A stretch of 64,000 nt of DNA from Tragulus kanchil (Eukaryota; Chordata; Mammalia; Artiodactyla; Tragulidae), in NCBI GenBank assembly GCA_022376925.1, contig JAIOJX010000026.1, forward strand, positions 249,547,330 to 249,611,329, given 5' to 3'. Positions 12,573 through 25,009 of the stretch are shown piece after piece. A model generated the notes under the pieces. That model worked only from the letters and a program-made list of their open reading frames with translations. It made no database searches and was not told where the DNA came from. Positions within the stretch are counted from its first letter, which is position 1. Every line of letters starts with the position of its first letter. A program made the translations under genes and the position numbers.

Positions 12573-13068
12573 TTCTTTTTAAAAAAAGAAAAAATACTTT
12601 AACCCAAAGTATTTGAGGTTTTGCTCTTATGTAATACTCATAAGCACTTAGATGAACCAATGTTTTAATTACTTTGGAAGCTGATCCTGACTGTTGATTC
12701 ACAGTAATCTAAATGATGACTAAAGCACCAGATCTTCTTCATGGATATCATCATTAAAGATCAGCTCTCCTTTTCTATCCTTGAAAAAATGTTTTGAATC
12801 CAAGGGCAGAAACTTATCTCTTTTATATTACCTTTGGTTAAATTCACAACTTATTCCAACTTGTCAATATCACGAATTGCAATCTTATGTAGTCATTGTT
12901 CCTCTTGTTTAATTCATCCTCACATTAGCTGACAATATTCTTTGTGTTTAGACTAGGAATTATAAAGGTTAAACAGAGAAACCTTTGTATTTAGACTAGG
13001 AATTATAAAGGTTAAACAGAAATCATCAACTCCATCCTTGTGGTTAAAAATCTTGGGTAAACTAAAAA

Positions 13069-13360
13069 GAAAAAAAAAAAAAACACTGACTTTTCTTAGA
13101 CCTTTGAGAGAACCAGAGTTTCAGGGCAAAACATGACACCCAGATCTGGAGAGACAAGTTCATCCAGAAACACACAGTTGATACCTGCCGACTTAGAGCG
13201 GAAGGTACTTGAGCCATAAACTGTTAGGAACCCTTACAGGATTAAAGTGAGAAACTGCTAGAAGCTGAGTGAGGGCTAGTAGGAAAAGAGAAGTTCCTGG
13301 GAGCCATGGTCTTAAGGGTGCCCTCACATATATATATATATAGGATTCACCTGCACAAAT
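13069..13360 (+). mobile_element. Old L1 5' UTR (first D6 copy)
   Basis: The order of motifs (ACATGACACCCAGATCTGGAG, a drop into GAAACTGCTAGAAGC, then GGGAGCCATGG) follows the 5' region of old mammalian L1M elements as I know them. The complete continuation is in the second copy from about 14190. Confidence 0.55.
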
Positions 13361-13364
13361 GACG

Positions 13365-13690
13365 AGCTTCCATGTGGTTCAGTGGTAAGAATCTACCTGC
13401 CAATGCAGGAGACACCAATTGTCTCCTGGTTCGGGAAGATCCCACATGCCACAGAGCAACTAAGCCTAGTGAGCCACAACTACTGAGCCTGTGCTCTAGA
13501 GCCTGGAAACTATAACTACTGAAGCCCATGAGCCCTAGAGCCTGTGGTTTGCAATAAGAGAAGCCACCATAATGAGAAGCCTGTGCACCACCTGGCTTCT
13601 GAATAGAGAGTAGCCCCTGCTCACTGTAACTAGAGAAAAGCCCACGCGCAGCAACAAAGACCCAGCATAACCAAAAATAAATAAATAAAG
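13365..13690 (+). mobile_element. CHR-2 SINE (D6 copy)
   Basis: Same insertion as 12241-12572, with bases missing at its 5' end next to the D6 junction (for example CATGTGGTT for CATGGTGGTT). Confidence 0.85.
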
Positions 13691-14189
13691 TTCTTTTTAA
13701 AAAAAGAAAAAATACTTTAACCCAAAGTATTTGAGGTTTTGCTCTTATGTAATACTCATAAGCACTTAGATGAACCAATGTTTTAATTACTTTGGAAGCT
13801 GATCCTGACTGTTGATTCACAGTAATCTAAATGATGACTAAAGCACCAGATCTTCTTCATGGATATCATCATTAAAGATCAGCTCTCCTTTTCTATCCTT
13901 GAAAAAATGTTTTGAATCCAAGGGCAGAAACTTATCTCTTTTATATTACCTTTGGTTAAATTCACAACTTATTCCAACTTGTCAATATCACGAATTGCAA
14001 TCTTATGTAGTCATTGTTCCTCTTGTTTAATTCATCCTCACATTAGCTGACAATATTCTTTGTGTTTAGACTAGGAATTATAAAGGTTAAACAGAGAAAC
14101 CTTTGTATTTAGACTAGGAATTATAAAGGTTAAACAGAAATCATCAACTCCATCCTTGTGGTTAAAAATCTTGGGTAAACTAAAAAGAA

Positions 14190-15375
14190 AAAAAAAAAAA
14201 ACACTGACTTTTCTTAGACCTTTGAGAGAACCAGAGTTTCAGGGCAAAACATGACACCCAGATCTGGAGAGACAAGTTCATCCAGAAACACACAGTTGAT
14301 ACCTGCCGACTTAGAGCGGAAGGTACTTGAGCCATAAACTGTTAGGAACCCTTACAGGATTAAAGTGAGAAACTGCTAGAAGCTGAGTGAGGGCTAGTAG
14401 GAAAAGAGAAGTTCCTGGGAGCCATGGTCTTAAGGGTGCCCTCACATATATATATATATAGGATTCACCTCCACAAATCCACCCAGGTTCTTAGGGTAAA
14501 GATCTGAGAAAGATCATCTACTGGCTCTGGCAGAAAAAAAAAGGGGGGAAGAAGAATAATTGTGAAATATGCCCCAGGGTCTTCTTCATAACAAAGGTCT
14601 ACCCTCTGGGGAAGGACTTTCCCTGACGTTTTTTCCAGACAGAGGAGGGCATTCCTCTCTCTCTCTCTGTCTCTCTCTCTCTCTCTCCCCAGTCTCCTCT
14701 AGTTTTCCTGTTTCAGCTAAGAGAGAAATTAAAAAGCTATGCTACTGCAGACACACTTGTGAAGGTGACAACCCAGAGACACTGCCTCCCCAAGGACTGA
14801 GATTTAATCATAAAATTATCAACTGTTTATGCTCCCCCTATCTCCACCACAGCAATGGAGCTCCTGTATGATCCTATAACGTGGGTTGCCAATGAAGGAG
14901 CTTCAAGACACAGATTCTTTCTGAGGAAAATTACACAGGGAAGCTTGAAAGGTAAGATGAGAGACAAAATTAAGGAAGAATTTAAAATCTCTGGCAATAT
15001 AATAGTATAGTAACACTAAACACAGATAGTAACAGATCAACAGTTAACCAGATTAACATTAATCTTTATACTAAAAACCCATTACTTGTTTTTTACCTGA
15101 ATAATTTTCAACCAAAAATTACTAGGCAGGCCAAAAGGAAAAAACAAAACAAAGAACAACCTCTGAAGAGAAAAATCAGTCATAAAAACCAGACTCAGAT
15201 ACAACAGATCAGACAGGTAATTTATAATATAGCAACTATGATGAATGTATTAAAGGCTTTAATGAAAAAAAGTAGATAACATATAAGAACAGACAGATGA
15301 TGCAAGCAGAGCTGAAAACTCTAAAAAAGAATTAAAAGAAAATGTTCCAAAACAAAGAAACAAAAAAACTCTAGG
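14190..15375 (+). mobile_element. Old L1 5' region
   Basis: The L1M-like 5' UTR continues past the D6 boundary: a CCCCAGGGTCTTCTTCATAAC block near 14570, a TC-rich stretch, then TTTTCAACCAAAAATTACTAG near 15107, the usual start of the A-rich L1M 5' segment. It is interrupted by a CHR SINE at 15376 and an L1 3' end, and seems to resume at 16326. No intact L1 frame remains. Confidence 0.6.
14649..14690. repeat. (TC)n simple repeat
   Basis: A CT-dinucleotide tract with one interruption (CTGTCT). It lies inside the old L1 5' region. Confidence 0.9.
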
Positions 15376-15610
15376 TGTTTCCCTGGTGGTCCAGTGGGTA
15401 AAGAGTCCACCTTGCAGTGCTGGGGGCACCTGGGCCGGGAGGATCCCACATGCTGCAGAACGGCTGGACCAGTGTGTCCAATTGCAGGCCGGAGCTTTGG
15501 GAACCATGCACCCAGAGTTGGTGCTCTGCGGCTAAAGGGGCCGCTGTGGTGGGAGGCCCACACAACCCAAAGAATAAAGATGGATTAAAAAATAATAAGA
15601 AGAATAAAAA
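15376..15610 (+). mobile_element. CHR-type SINE inside an L1
   Basis: The tRNA-Glu head (TTTCCCTGGTGGTCCAGTGGG) and the GGAGGCCCACACAACCCAAAG block are followed by an A-rich tail of AATAAGAAGAATAAAAAAGG type. It is moderately diverged and lies immediately upstream of an L1 3' end. Confidence 0.8.
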
Positions 15611-15621
15611 AGGCTTAAAAA

Positions 15622-16325
15622 CCCCCACTAATTTATGAAGAACAGTATGGAGGTAACTTAAAAAACTGAAAATAGAGCTGCCATGCCTTCCCACTCCTGG
15701 GCATACATCCAAAGAATACTCTAATTTAAAAAGATACATTCACCCGAGTGTTCACTGCAGTGCTATATGTATTAACGAAGACATGGGCGCAGTCTAAGTG
15801 TCCATCAAAAGATAAATGGTTGAAGAAGCTGGAATACTACTTAACCATAAAACAGAAGGAAATAATGTCATTTGCAGCAACTTGGATGGATCTAAGTGAA
15901 GTAAGCAAGACAGAGAAAGACAAATCCGTGATATCACTTGTATGTGAAATCTAAATAGAAATGAACTTACATACAAAACAGAAATAGACCTTCAGACTTC
16001 AAAAGCAAACATATAGTTACCAAAATAGGAAGGGGGGAATAAGTAAGGAGTTTAAATTAACATTTACACACTACTATATATTAAACAGATAACCAGCAAG
16101 GACCTACTATATAACATAGGGAACTATACTCAATATTTTGTAATGATCTATAAGAGAAAGTTATCTTTTTTAGATTGCAAAACATATTATATATATATAT
16201 ATGCAAGACAGATTCATGTGTTTGTGTGTATATATATATATATGTGTGTGTGTGTGTATCTATGAATCACTTTGCTATACACTTGAAACTAACACAATAT
16301 TATAAATCAACTATATTTCAATTTA
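15622..16325 (+). pseudogene. L1 3' end: ORF2 C-terminal remnant and artiodactyl-type 3' UTR
   Basis: The frame at about 15748-15954 resembles the C-terminus of L1 ORF2, a non-LTR reverse transcriptase. It carries the KCPS, EYY and the W-M-L spaced residues of that region and ends in a stop. After it comes an artiodactyl-type L1 3' UTR: TTACACACTACTATATATTA, a GGACCTACTATATAACATAG segment, then TGAATCACTTTGCTATACAC and an A-rich end at 16325. The reverse transcriptase domain is absent, so this is a 5'-truncated dead copy. An AT/GT microsatellite lies at 16188-16258. Confidence 0.82.
16188..16258. repeat. (TA)n and (TG)n microsatellite
   Basis: Two short AT runs and a TG run inside an L1 3' UTR. 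The D7 copy at about 17284-17354 has the same length as far as can be counted. Confidence 0.85.
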
Positions 16326-16910
16326 AAAAAATAGGTCAGTAGCAACTTCCAAAAATTTAAATGCAGGGAAAAAATAATGAGAAAAAAATAGAACATTTAA
16401 GAACCATGAGGCAGTTTCCTAAGGAATAGCATGTATTTGGTATATTAGGATTAAAAAAGAGAGAATGAAGAGGAAATATTTAAGTTATAATGGCCAAGAG
16501 CTTTGCAAAATTATTACCAGACATCAAACCAGGAAGATCAGAGATACCAAGCAGAATAAATAAGAAAAACAAAATGAAAATCTAACCATATCATATTCAA
16601 ACTAAAGAAAACCAAATACAAAAAAAGAAAATCTTCCATGAAAGAAGTCAAAAAGATGATTTTTTCCCCCAAATATTTAGGAGAGCAAGAGTAAGAATGA
16701 CTGCACACTTCTCATCAGAAATCACGCAAGCAAGAAGAGAGTAGAGTGAAACACTTAAAGAATGTTTATAGAGAAGACGCACTCACCTAGAATCCCACAT
16801 CCTGTGAAATCATCCTTCAACAGTGAAAGAGAAATACTTTTCTCAGGCAAACAAAAACCAGAGGAATTCCTCACCAGCAGATCTGTCCTGCAAGAAATGT
16901 GAAACATGGA
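16326..16910 (+). mobile_element. Old L1 5' segment (continuation)
   Basis: A-rich sequence with the L1M order: ACCATATCATATTCAAACTA, a TTCTCATCAGAAATCACGCAAG block, AGAGAGTAGAGTGAAACAC, then CTTTTCTCAGGCAAACAAAA and CCTGCAAGAAATG. It fits the same old L1 as 14190-15375, now split by the younger SINE and L1 3' end. No intact frame. Confidence 0.65.
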
Positions 16911-17156
16911 AGAGTCCTGGGAAGCAGCATTTAAAATTTCCTCTTTGGATGACATCATTCGGTTAAGCAGCCCTGTTCAATCACATGGGAGCCATTTTTC
17001 AACAGGATGTTTATCATTGGATTAAATCTATTCTTTTTCACCCTTTCCCCAGAAACTTTATGAAGGAACTTCCAATATGCCTATGGAAGATTGGATATAC
17101 TCATACAGCAGGCAATATTTATTGCTAAAGAGGAATTCAAATAGAAAATAAAAAAA

Positions 17157-17421
17157 CATTTACACACTACTATATATTAAACAGATAACCAGCAAGGACC
17201 TACTATATAACATAGGGAACTATACTCAATATTTTGTAATGATCTATAAGAGAAAGTTATCTTTTTTAGATTGCAAAACATATTATATATATATATATGC
17301 AAGACAGATTCATGTGTTTGTGTGTATATATATATATATGTGTGTGTGTGTGTATCTATGAATCACTTTGCTATACACTTGAAACTAACACAATATTATA
17401 AATCAACTATATTTCAATTTA
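17157..17421 (+). mobile_element. L1 3' UTR (D7 copy)
   Basis: Second copy of the 3' UTR portion at 16061-16325, made by D7. Confidence 0.8.
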
Positions 17422-18006
17422 AAAAAATAGGTCAGTAGCAACTTCCAAAAATTTAAATGCAGGGAAAAAATAATGAGAAAAAAATAGAACATTTAAGAAC
17501 CATGAGGCAGTTTCCTAAGGAATAGCATGTATTTGGTATATTAGGATTAAAAAAGAGAGAATGAAGAGGAAATATTTAAGTTATAATGGCCAAGAGCTTT
17601 GCAAAATTATTACCAGACATCAAACCAGGAAGATCAGAGATACCAAGCAGAATAAATAAGAAAAACAAAATGAAAATCTAACCATATCATATTCAAACTA
17701 AAGAAAACCAAATACAAAAAAAGAAAATCTTCCATGAAAGAAGTCAAAAAGATGATTTTTTCCCCCAAATATTTAGGAGAGCAAGAGTAAGAATGACTGC
17801 ACACTTCTCATCAGAAATCACGCAAGCAAGAAGAGAGTAGAGTGAAACACTTAAAGAATGTTTATAGAGAAGACGCACTCACCTAGAATCCCACATCCTG
17901 TGAAATCATCCTTCAACAGTGAAAGAGAAATACTTTTCTCAGGCAAACAAAAACCAGAGGAATTCCTCACCAGCAGATCTGTCCTGCAAGAAATGTGAAA
18001 CATGGA
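17422..18006 (+). mobile_element. Old L1 5' segment (D7 copy)
   Basis: Second copy of 16326-16910, made by D7. Confidence 0.63.
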
Positions 18007-18232
18007 AGAGTCCTGGGAAGCAGCATTTAAAATTTCCTCTTTGGATGACATCATTCGGTTAAGCAGCCCTGTTCAATCACATGGGAGCCATTTTTCAACA
18101 GGATGTTTATCATTGGATTAAATCTATTCTTTTTCACCCTTTCCCCAGAAACTTTATGAAGGAACTTCCAATATGCCTATGGAAGATTGGATATACTCAT
18201 ACAGCAGGCAATATTTATTGCTAAAGAGGAAT

Positions 18233-18854
18233 GATGCTATTCTGTCATGAACTGATCTTCGTGAACTCTTGATAGATGTTCTAAGTTTTTCTGAATCATC
18301 TCTTTAATAATTCATTCTGGAAACTTGCAACGTTCATTTAAAACTCACTAGTCTGGAATGGGAGAATATACTTTTTATTCCTCTTTTCAAAATTTGAATT
18401 TACATTTGCATTTTCCTATCTTCAACTTTTCCTTTATCCTTCAAATCCTTTCACATTTGCATCCTAGGAAATTCTACTCCTGATTACCACAGCAGGAACC
18501 GTGAACTCATTTTTAGTGGCAGAATTATTTCTCAGACTGTTTTATCTCATCTTTACCTTCTACTCTGCCTTGCCAGTGTTTATTTTGTACAGTGTAACGT
18601 AGAAGTCAATCTGTCTCACAGAAAAGATAATTAGAAATTAGAGTTCCACTCTCCTATGTCCTCCAGCAACTCTAGACTCCGATTGTAAAATGCTCCTGTT
18701 TCTGAGCCTATTCCCTTGAGGATTTTATTCTTGTCCTTGTGTAACTAAGATTGTTTGGTCATCCTTGACTTTCTCATAAGTTACAAGCCACTTTGAACTT
18801 TAGCGTTTCTAAAACTGATCTTCAGATCTTTGTATCAGGGGCTAGACTGTAGAA
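18233..18854. other. Unrecognised non-coding sequence
   Basis: Single-copy AT-rich sequence with no gene, RNA or repeat that I recognise. Confidence 0.55.
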
Positions 18855-19175
18855 AAATAGGGGCCGTGTTGGTCAAAGGATTCAAACTTCTAGTTGCAAG
18901 ATGAGTAAATTCTGGGGATCTATTTACACAACATGGTGATTATATTTAATGATACTGTATCATATTCTTGAAGGTTACTAAGAGACTTGATCCTAAATGC
19001 CTTCATTACAAAAAAGAAACAATGATTATGTGACACTATGTGAGGTGGGGGTTGGCTAACACTTAAGGTGGTGATCATTCTGTAACATAAAAGTGTATGA
19101 AATCAACACATTTTAAACTTCAAACTTACACAATGTTGTATGAACATTATATCTCAATAAAACTGAGAAGAAAAG
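18855..19175 (+). mobile_element. L1 3' UTR fragment (old L1MA/L1MB-like)
   Basis: The motif order matches the 3' UTR of old L1 elements: GATTCAAACTTCTAGTTGCA, TGAGTAAATTCTGGGGATCT, CATGGTGATTATATTTAATG, then the GTGAGGTGGGGGTTGG block and a terminal TATCTCAATAAAACTG with an AATAAA signal at the end. Non-coding. Confidence 0.8.
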
Positions 19176-19209
19176 AATTTTAAAAAGCTTGAAATGCTTG
19201 TGTAATGTA

Positions 19210-21358
19210 TAACACAGTAATAGTGCATAACAATATAATATAATGATTGTATAGTTGGAAAAGGCTTCATTTCTAAAAAATCTGGATCAAATGTTGACTA
19301 AACATGAGGGTGGGGTTGGTCTTTTAATCTCTTTAATCTTTGTTTCCACATCTCTAAAATTAGTCTAAGAAATGAATAAACTGTTGATTCCAACCTCGTA
19401 AGGTTCCTGTAAGGATAAATGAAATAAAGTGTATGATCTTGATCTTGAAAGCCTCAAGGCAGTGAATTCAAAGTGTGGAACATGATGTTTTGTTTTGTTT
19501 TATGGCTATAGGACATGTACTAGGTAATATTACATCACACAGAAAATTATTTCAATTTTTTAAAATTATGAAAAGAAGAAAATCTCTTTATGGTACTAGT
19601 ATAGCATTTATTTAGAACTTAATTACATTATTTTAGTTATATTTATTTTTAAATTACTTGCTACTTAAGCCATATTTATTTTCAAATTCCATTTCTTTTT
19701 CAAATAAATGAACTGAAATAAAAAGAAAAATTGACATTTTAAATGAAGAGAAACTAGTACAGATGGTTTTAAGGTTTGGAATAAATCAGGATGTTAATTA
19801 CAAAGAGGACTGAGGACATATCCCAAAATTCAATGCACACATTTTCATGTTTTATATCAGCATTATCAATGAAATTATATCCTTATTTATTGCTAAAAAC
19901 AGTTCTTGGAAAAATTGGTGTTTGTTACATGATCCTACACCTGATTTCCAATGCTTTTATACAGAATTTGAACAGAATTTATTCATAAATAATAAAAATA
20001 CAACTTGCATTTGACTTTTACTGTGCTTTAAATTAGGGCTAATATCCTGTTTCCTTTGTATGTCCTGCAGTAACTGTCAGAGCACTGCGTACATAAGTGC
20101 TGCTAAGTAAATATTCAAATGCCTTGAACTGACATGTAGGGCTATCAAGAAGCTTGTGTTTAAGACATCAGTGCTTCCCAACTCTTCTCAAACTATCTCC
20201 TGATGTTAACTAGAAGAACAGATTCCACACCTAACTCCCACTCTTGACTTTGAGGTTATAGCTCAGATAATGTAGAGATGTTAACACTGTAATAGTGCTA
20301 AACATGAACAATATAATATAATGATTGTATAGTTGGAAAAGGCTTCATTTCTAAAAAATCTGGATCAAATGTTGACTAAACATGAGGGTGGGGTTGGTCT
20401 TTTAATCTCTTTAATCTTTGTTTCCACATCTCTAAAATTAGTCTAAGAAATGAATAAACTGTTGATTCCAACCTCGTAAGGTTCCTGTAAGGATAAATGA
20501 AATAAAGTGTATGATCTTGATCTTGAAAGCCTCAAGGCAGTGAATTCAAAGTGTGGAACATGATGTTTTGTTTTGTTTTATGGCTATAGGACATGTACTA
20601 GGTAATATTACATCACACAGAAAATTATTTCAATTTTTTAAAATTATGAAAAGAAGAAAATCTCTTTATGGTACTAGTATAGCATTTATTTAGAACTTAA
20701 TTACATTATTTTAGTTATATTTATTTTTAAATTACTTGCTACTTAAGCCATATTTATTTTCAAATTCCATTTCTTTTTCAAATAAATGAACTGAAATAAA
20801 AAGAAAAATTGACATTTTAAATGAAGAGAAACTAGTACAGATGGTTTTAAGGTTTGGAATAAATCAGGATGTTAATTACAAAGAGGACTGAGGACATATC
20901 CCAAAATTCAATGCACACATTTTCATGTTTTATATCAGCATTATCAATGAAATTATATCCTTATTTATTGCTAAAAACAGTTCTTGGAAAAATTGGTGTT
21001 TGTTACATGATCCTACACCTGATTTCCAATGCTTTTATACAGAATTTGAACAGAATTTATTCATAAATAATAAAAATACAACTTGCATTTGACTTTTACT
21101 GTGCTTTAAATTAGGGCTAATATCCTGTTTCCTTTGTATGTCCTGCAGTAACTGTCAGAGCACTGCGTACATAAGTGCTGCTAAGTAAATATTCAAATGC
21201 CTTGAACTGACATGTAGGGCTATCAAGAAGCTTGTGTTTAAGACATCAGTGCTTCCCAACTCTTCTCAAACTATCTCCTGATGTTAACTAGAAGAACAGA
21301 TTCCACACCTAACTCCCACTCTTGACTTTGAGGTTATAGCTCAGATAATGTAGAGATG
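19210..21358. repeat. Tandem duplication D8 (offset 1078)
   Basis: About 19210-20280 is repeated at 20281-21358. The first ~45 bases after the junction are scrambled by small insertions and deletions compared with 19205-19245. The rest matches closely. Content is otherwise unrecognised AT-rich sequence. Confidence 0.94.
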
Positions 21359-22381
21359 AAAGAAACCATTCTGACCCACAGAATGTTTAACTGTTTAGCA
21401 AGATGTCTGCCAGTTCCCTGTAAGCAGATTGTATGATGTCCAAGACTAGATCAAGGAAGTATACTTTTATCTGGAGTTTATATATATTACAATTACAATT
21501 GTATATCATTAAGTATAATTATGTCTTCTCTAACCCCGTCCCAATTCAGCTCCTGTTCCTCATCACCATGACAACGCATATCCTATAAAGAGAGCCTTTG
21601 TCAACAGTCATAAGGTGAGACCTTTTGACTTTTCTCTTCGGGGATCTCATCCACATTCATATTCTATGCTTGTGGGATCCTGACATTTTAATGTCTGAAA
21701 TACCTAAATCCTTTATATCCAATAGGAAAAAGAAAACAAGGTCTTTACATTCTAATCACAAAGAAGGTTGTTCAAATTCCTAAACCAAAAAGGAATAAAA
21801 AATATTTCCAGGGACCTCATTTTGGAAGATATTTCAATATTCATGAGGAGCAGTATTGACTATTGAAATATCTAAAAAGGAAAAACAAATCCTCCAGAGG
21901 AAGGCCAGCTAAAGGCAGATTTAAAATTCTCTGCCCTTGAAGCTGGGTCAGTAGAGCTCACACCAATTCCATTTGATTAGGTTCTTCTTTAAGCCTGTGT
22001 AATCCTCTCAACTAGTACAGTACTGTGCTTTCCCTTTGTTTCTGACTCTTAGTCTTGGGACCCTTAAAAAAAAAATGCTTTTAAAGTGACATGGCTGACT
22101 GCCAAAATAACAAAATTGGCTAGAAATCAAACTCTGACACTTGTTTGGTATGCTAGGGTTGTTCATCAGAGCCTAGATTTCTGAACCTTCTGAATGTTGG
22201 GCAGGTTGGCTGCTAGCCGATAACAATCATTTCCCCAATCTTCTACGTGCCCTCAAGAAGCAATTTGTTGTAACTACTTTGTGAAATATTATGTTCCATT
22301 TTGCCCTTTATCAGTGATTTCTCCTGTCATCCTTCCAACAACTCAATGAGAAAGTCTTGCTATTAGCATTATGGAAAGAAG
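21359..22381. other. Unrecognised non-coding sequence
   Basis: Single copy, with no feature I can support. Confidence 0.55.
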
Positions 22382-22618
22382 TGAAAGCTGGTCACTCAGT
22401 CGTGTGCAACTCTTTGCAACCTCATGGACTGCAGCCTGCCGGGCTCCTCTGTCCATGCAATTCTCCAGGCAAGAGTACTGGAGCAGAAGAATTGCATTCC
22501 CTTCAAGGAGAAGAATACTGCATTACCTTCTCCAGGGGATCTTCCCAATCCAGGAATCAAACCTGGGTCTCCAGCATTGCACGCAAATTCTTTACAAACT
22601 GAGTCATCAGGGAAACCC
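22382..22618 (-). mobile_element. Bov-tA SINE
   Basis: Minus-strand copy, nearly full length. On the plus strand it shows CATGGACTGCAGCCTGCCGG, CTCTGTCCATG, CTCCAGGCAAGAGTACTGGA and the tRNA head ending at ATCAGGGAAACCC. A short tandem-like insertion (TTGCATTCCCTTCAAGGAGA near 22492) distinguishes this copy. Confidence 0.87.
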
Positions 22619-22833
22619 AAGGGAGAAGGAAACCTGAGCTTTGCAAGTTAAATAAATTACTCAAGATTATGGAACTTGTGAAGAGAGGGCAAGTTAAAAT
22701 CCAGGTCTAAGTACAAAAGTCCTTCTCTTTCTATTATACCAGCCAGCTCCAAAACTGTTCATAATGACAATCCTAAGAGTGTTTTAGAATATTAAAAGTA
22801 TTTTGCTTGACTTGCACACAACATTACCTTGTG

Positions 22834-22994
22834 TGTGTGCTGGGTCACTTCAGTCATGTCTGACTCTTTGTGACCCTCTGGACTGTAGCCCAACAGGTTC
22901 CTCTGTCCATGAGGTTCTCCAGGCAAGAAGTGGGTTGCCATACCCTCCATCAGAGAATCTTCCCAATCCAGGAATCGAACCTGCAGCTCCTGCC
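22834..22994 (-). mobile_element. Bov-tA SINE, head truncated
   Basis: Minus-strand copy: GTGTGCTGGGTCACTTCAGT, CTGGACTGTAGCCC, CTCTGTCCATG and AGGAATCGAACCTGCAG are present. The distal tRNA head after 22994 is missing. Confidence 0.83.
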
Positions 22995-23432
22995 TGAACT
23001 ATTACCTTACCACTTCCTTAAGAAACAACTGGTTTTCCTCATCTCTTCAGTCAGAAAATCCAATTTCAACAGATACTTTGTACTTCCTCTGGCAACTTGT
23101 AATATAAAACAGCTACTCTGTTCAAATGCTGTTACAGTTATTTATATGTGATCATAGTCAAAGATGTCTACTCTGCCCTTGTCTTTTTTGCAGAAAATAT
23201 AGAAAGTAAGTCAACTTCTACATCTCGGTAATGCTTATAATTTAGTCCATTTCTTTACCACTAATAAAGTTTACTGTTGCTATTTTATCAAATTCAAGAA
23301 AGTCATGCTTCTGGACCTCATTAAGAGTATTTCCTACAGACCAACAGTACTTAAAAATATAATAAGCTTCAGTAATCTGAAAGTAATATTCCTCACACTC
23401 AGATTATTTTTTTAAATTTTTCTTCTTTCAAA

Positions 23433-23545
23433 TTTTTTTCTTTGGCTACACCTCAAGGCATGGGACCTTCCCCAACCAGGGATCAAACTGTGCCCCCTGC
23501 TGTGGAAAAGCAGAGTCTTAACCACTGGACCACCAGGGAAGCCCC
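23433..23545 (-). mobile_element. CHR-type SINE, 5' part only
   Basis: Minus-strand tRNA-Glu-like head (read on the plus strand as AACCACTGGACCACCAGGGA near 23519) followed by GGGATCAAACTG and TTGGCTACACC. Only about 110 bp remain. Confidence 0.75.
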
Positions 23546-24558
23546 ACTCCTCCCATGTACTCACAATGAAACCTTGGGTAAATATTCTATGACCCTTTCG
23601 GCTCTCTCAAAAATATACGTACTTTCATCTAGAGGGAAAAAAAGCTTGGAACAATCAGCTGCTTACTGAACACTTCCATATGGAAGTCTGTGATTCCCAA
23701 ATTTTCTGACTAGTAATGCATGTTGGCATCTGCTTATTGCATCTGGAGGCAGACTGTAGTATACAAAATTTATATCCATGTATATTTCTTCACATTCCTA
23801 AATAGTGTTTTCTTCCTTCAGCATAACTTTAGGTCAAAACTCTGTTTATTATTTCCTAAATATGCCCTCCTTTCTACATTTCTGACACCCTTTCCTGCAT
23901 TATTCCAATAAACCAATTGTTAGAAGAGACTCCAATGGAATTTCTACACCAAGTGTGCTTCTATGAAGTTTTAGAAGTCCTTGGACACAGTTTTCTGAAA
24001 AACAAACAAACTCATATGAAGAAAGCCCACCACTATTATCATTTAGTGGAACAACTTATCATCACCACTTTTCAATTCCATAGAAGGCAGACTTCCACAT
24101 CTCTGTGAAGAATAACCAGTGAGTTCTTAGCTGTATGCAGCCAATTATGTCCTCACAGTGGTTTCTATTTTCCCGCATCTGACTGATATAATGGCATAAT
24201 TTAAAAAGAGATTAAGAACTTAGACTGTCTTACTCTGGCAACTTGTAATATAAAACAGCTACTCTGTTCAAATGCTGTTACAGTTTTAGAAAGTCAAAGA
24301 TGCATGCCCTTGTCTTTGCAGAAAATATAGAAAGTAAGTCAACTTCTACATCTCGGTAATGCTTATAATTTAGTCCATTTCTTTACCACTAATAAAGTTT
24401 ACTGTTGCTATTTTATCAAATTCAAGAAAGTCATGCTTCTGGACCTCATTAAGAGTATTTCCTACAGACCAACAGTACTTAAAAATATAATAAGCTTCAG
24501 TAATCTGAAAGTAATATTCCTCACACTCAGATTATTTTTAAATTTTTCTTCTTTCAAA

Positions 24559-24671
24559 TTTTTTTCTTTGGCTACACCTCAAGGCATGGGACCTTCCCCA
24601 ACCAGGGATCAAACTGTGCCCCCTGCTGTGGAAAAGCAGAGTCTTAACCACTGGACCACCAGGGAAGCCCC
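24559..24671 (-). mobile_element. CHR-type SINE (D9 copy)
   Basis: Same insertion as 23433-23545, repeated by D9. Confidence 0.75.
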
Positions 24672-25009
24672 ACTCCTCCCATGTACTCACAATGAAACCT
24701 TGGGTAAATATTCTATGACCCTTTCGGCTCTCTCAAAAATATACGTACTTTCATCTAGAGGGAAAAAAAGCTTGGAACAATCAGCTGCTTACTGAACACT
24801 TCCATATGGAAGTCTGTGATTCCCAAATTTTCTGACTAGTAATGCATGTTGGCATCTGCTTATTGCATCTGGAGGCAGACTGTAGTATACAAAATTTATA
24901 TCCATGTATATTTCTTCACATTCCTAAATAGTGTTTTCTTCCTTCAGCATAACTTTAGGTCAAAACTCTGTTTATTATTTCCTAAATATGCCCTCCTTTC
25001 TACATTTCT

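Larger units (their letters stand above)
12178..14478. repeat. Tandem duplication D6 (offset 1184 falling to 1118)
   Basis: 12178-13360 is repeated at 13361-14478. Within the first ~100 bp after the junction the second copy lacks about 66 bases in several small deletions compared with the first. After that the offset stays at 1118. This is a clear case of damage facing the junction. Confidence 0.93.
16061..18232. repeat. Tandem duplication D7 (offset 1096)
   Basis: 16061-17136 is repeated at 17157-18232. About 20 bases of A-rich filler (17137-17156) sit at the junction and look like a shortened version of the sequence before 16061. The copies carry the same microsatellite and the same L1 pieces. 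Confidence 0.94.

Noticed and set aside
12274..13820. 142- and 157-codon minus-strand frames that look like a conserved paralogous pair
   Set aside because: They are the same CHR-2 SINE read antisense and doubled by D6. Conservation between them is identity of a recent copy, not selection.
15748..15954. Reverse-transcriptase gene
   Set aside because: Only a C-terminal ORF2-like remnant of a truncated L1 is present; the catalytic domain is absent.
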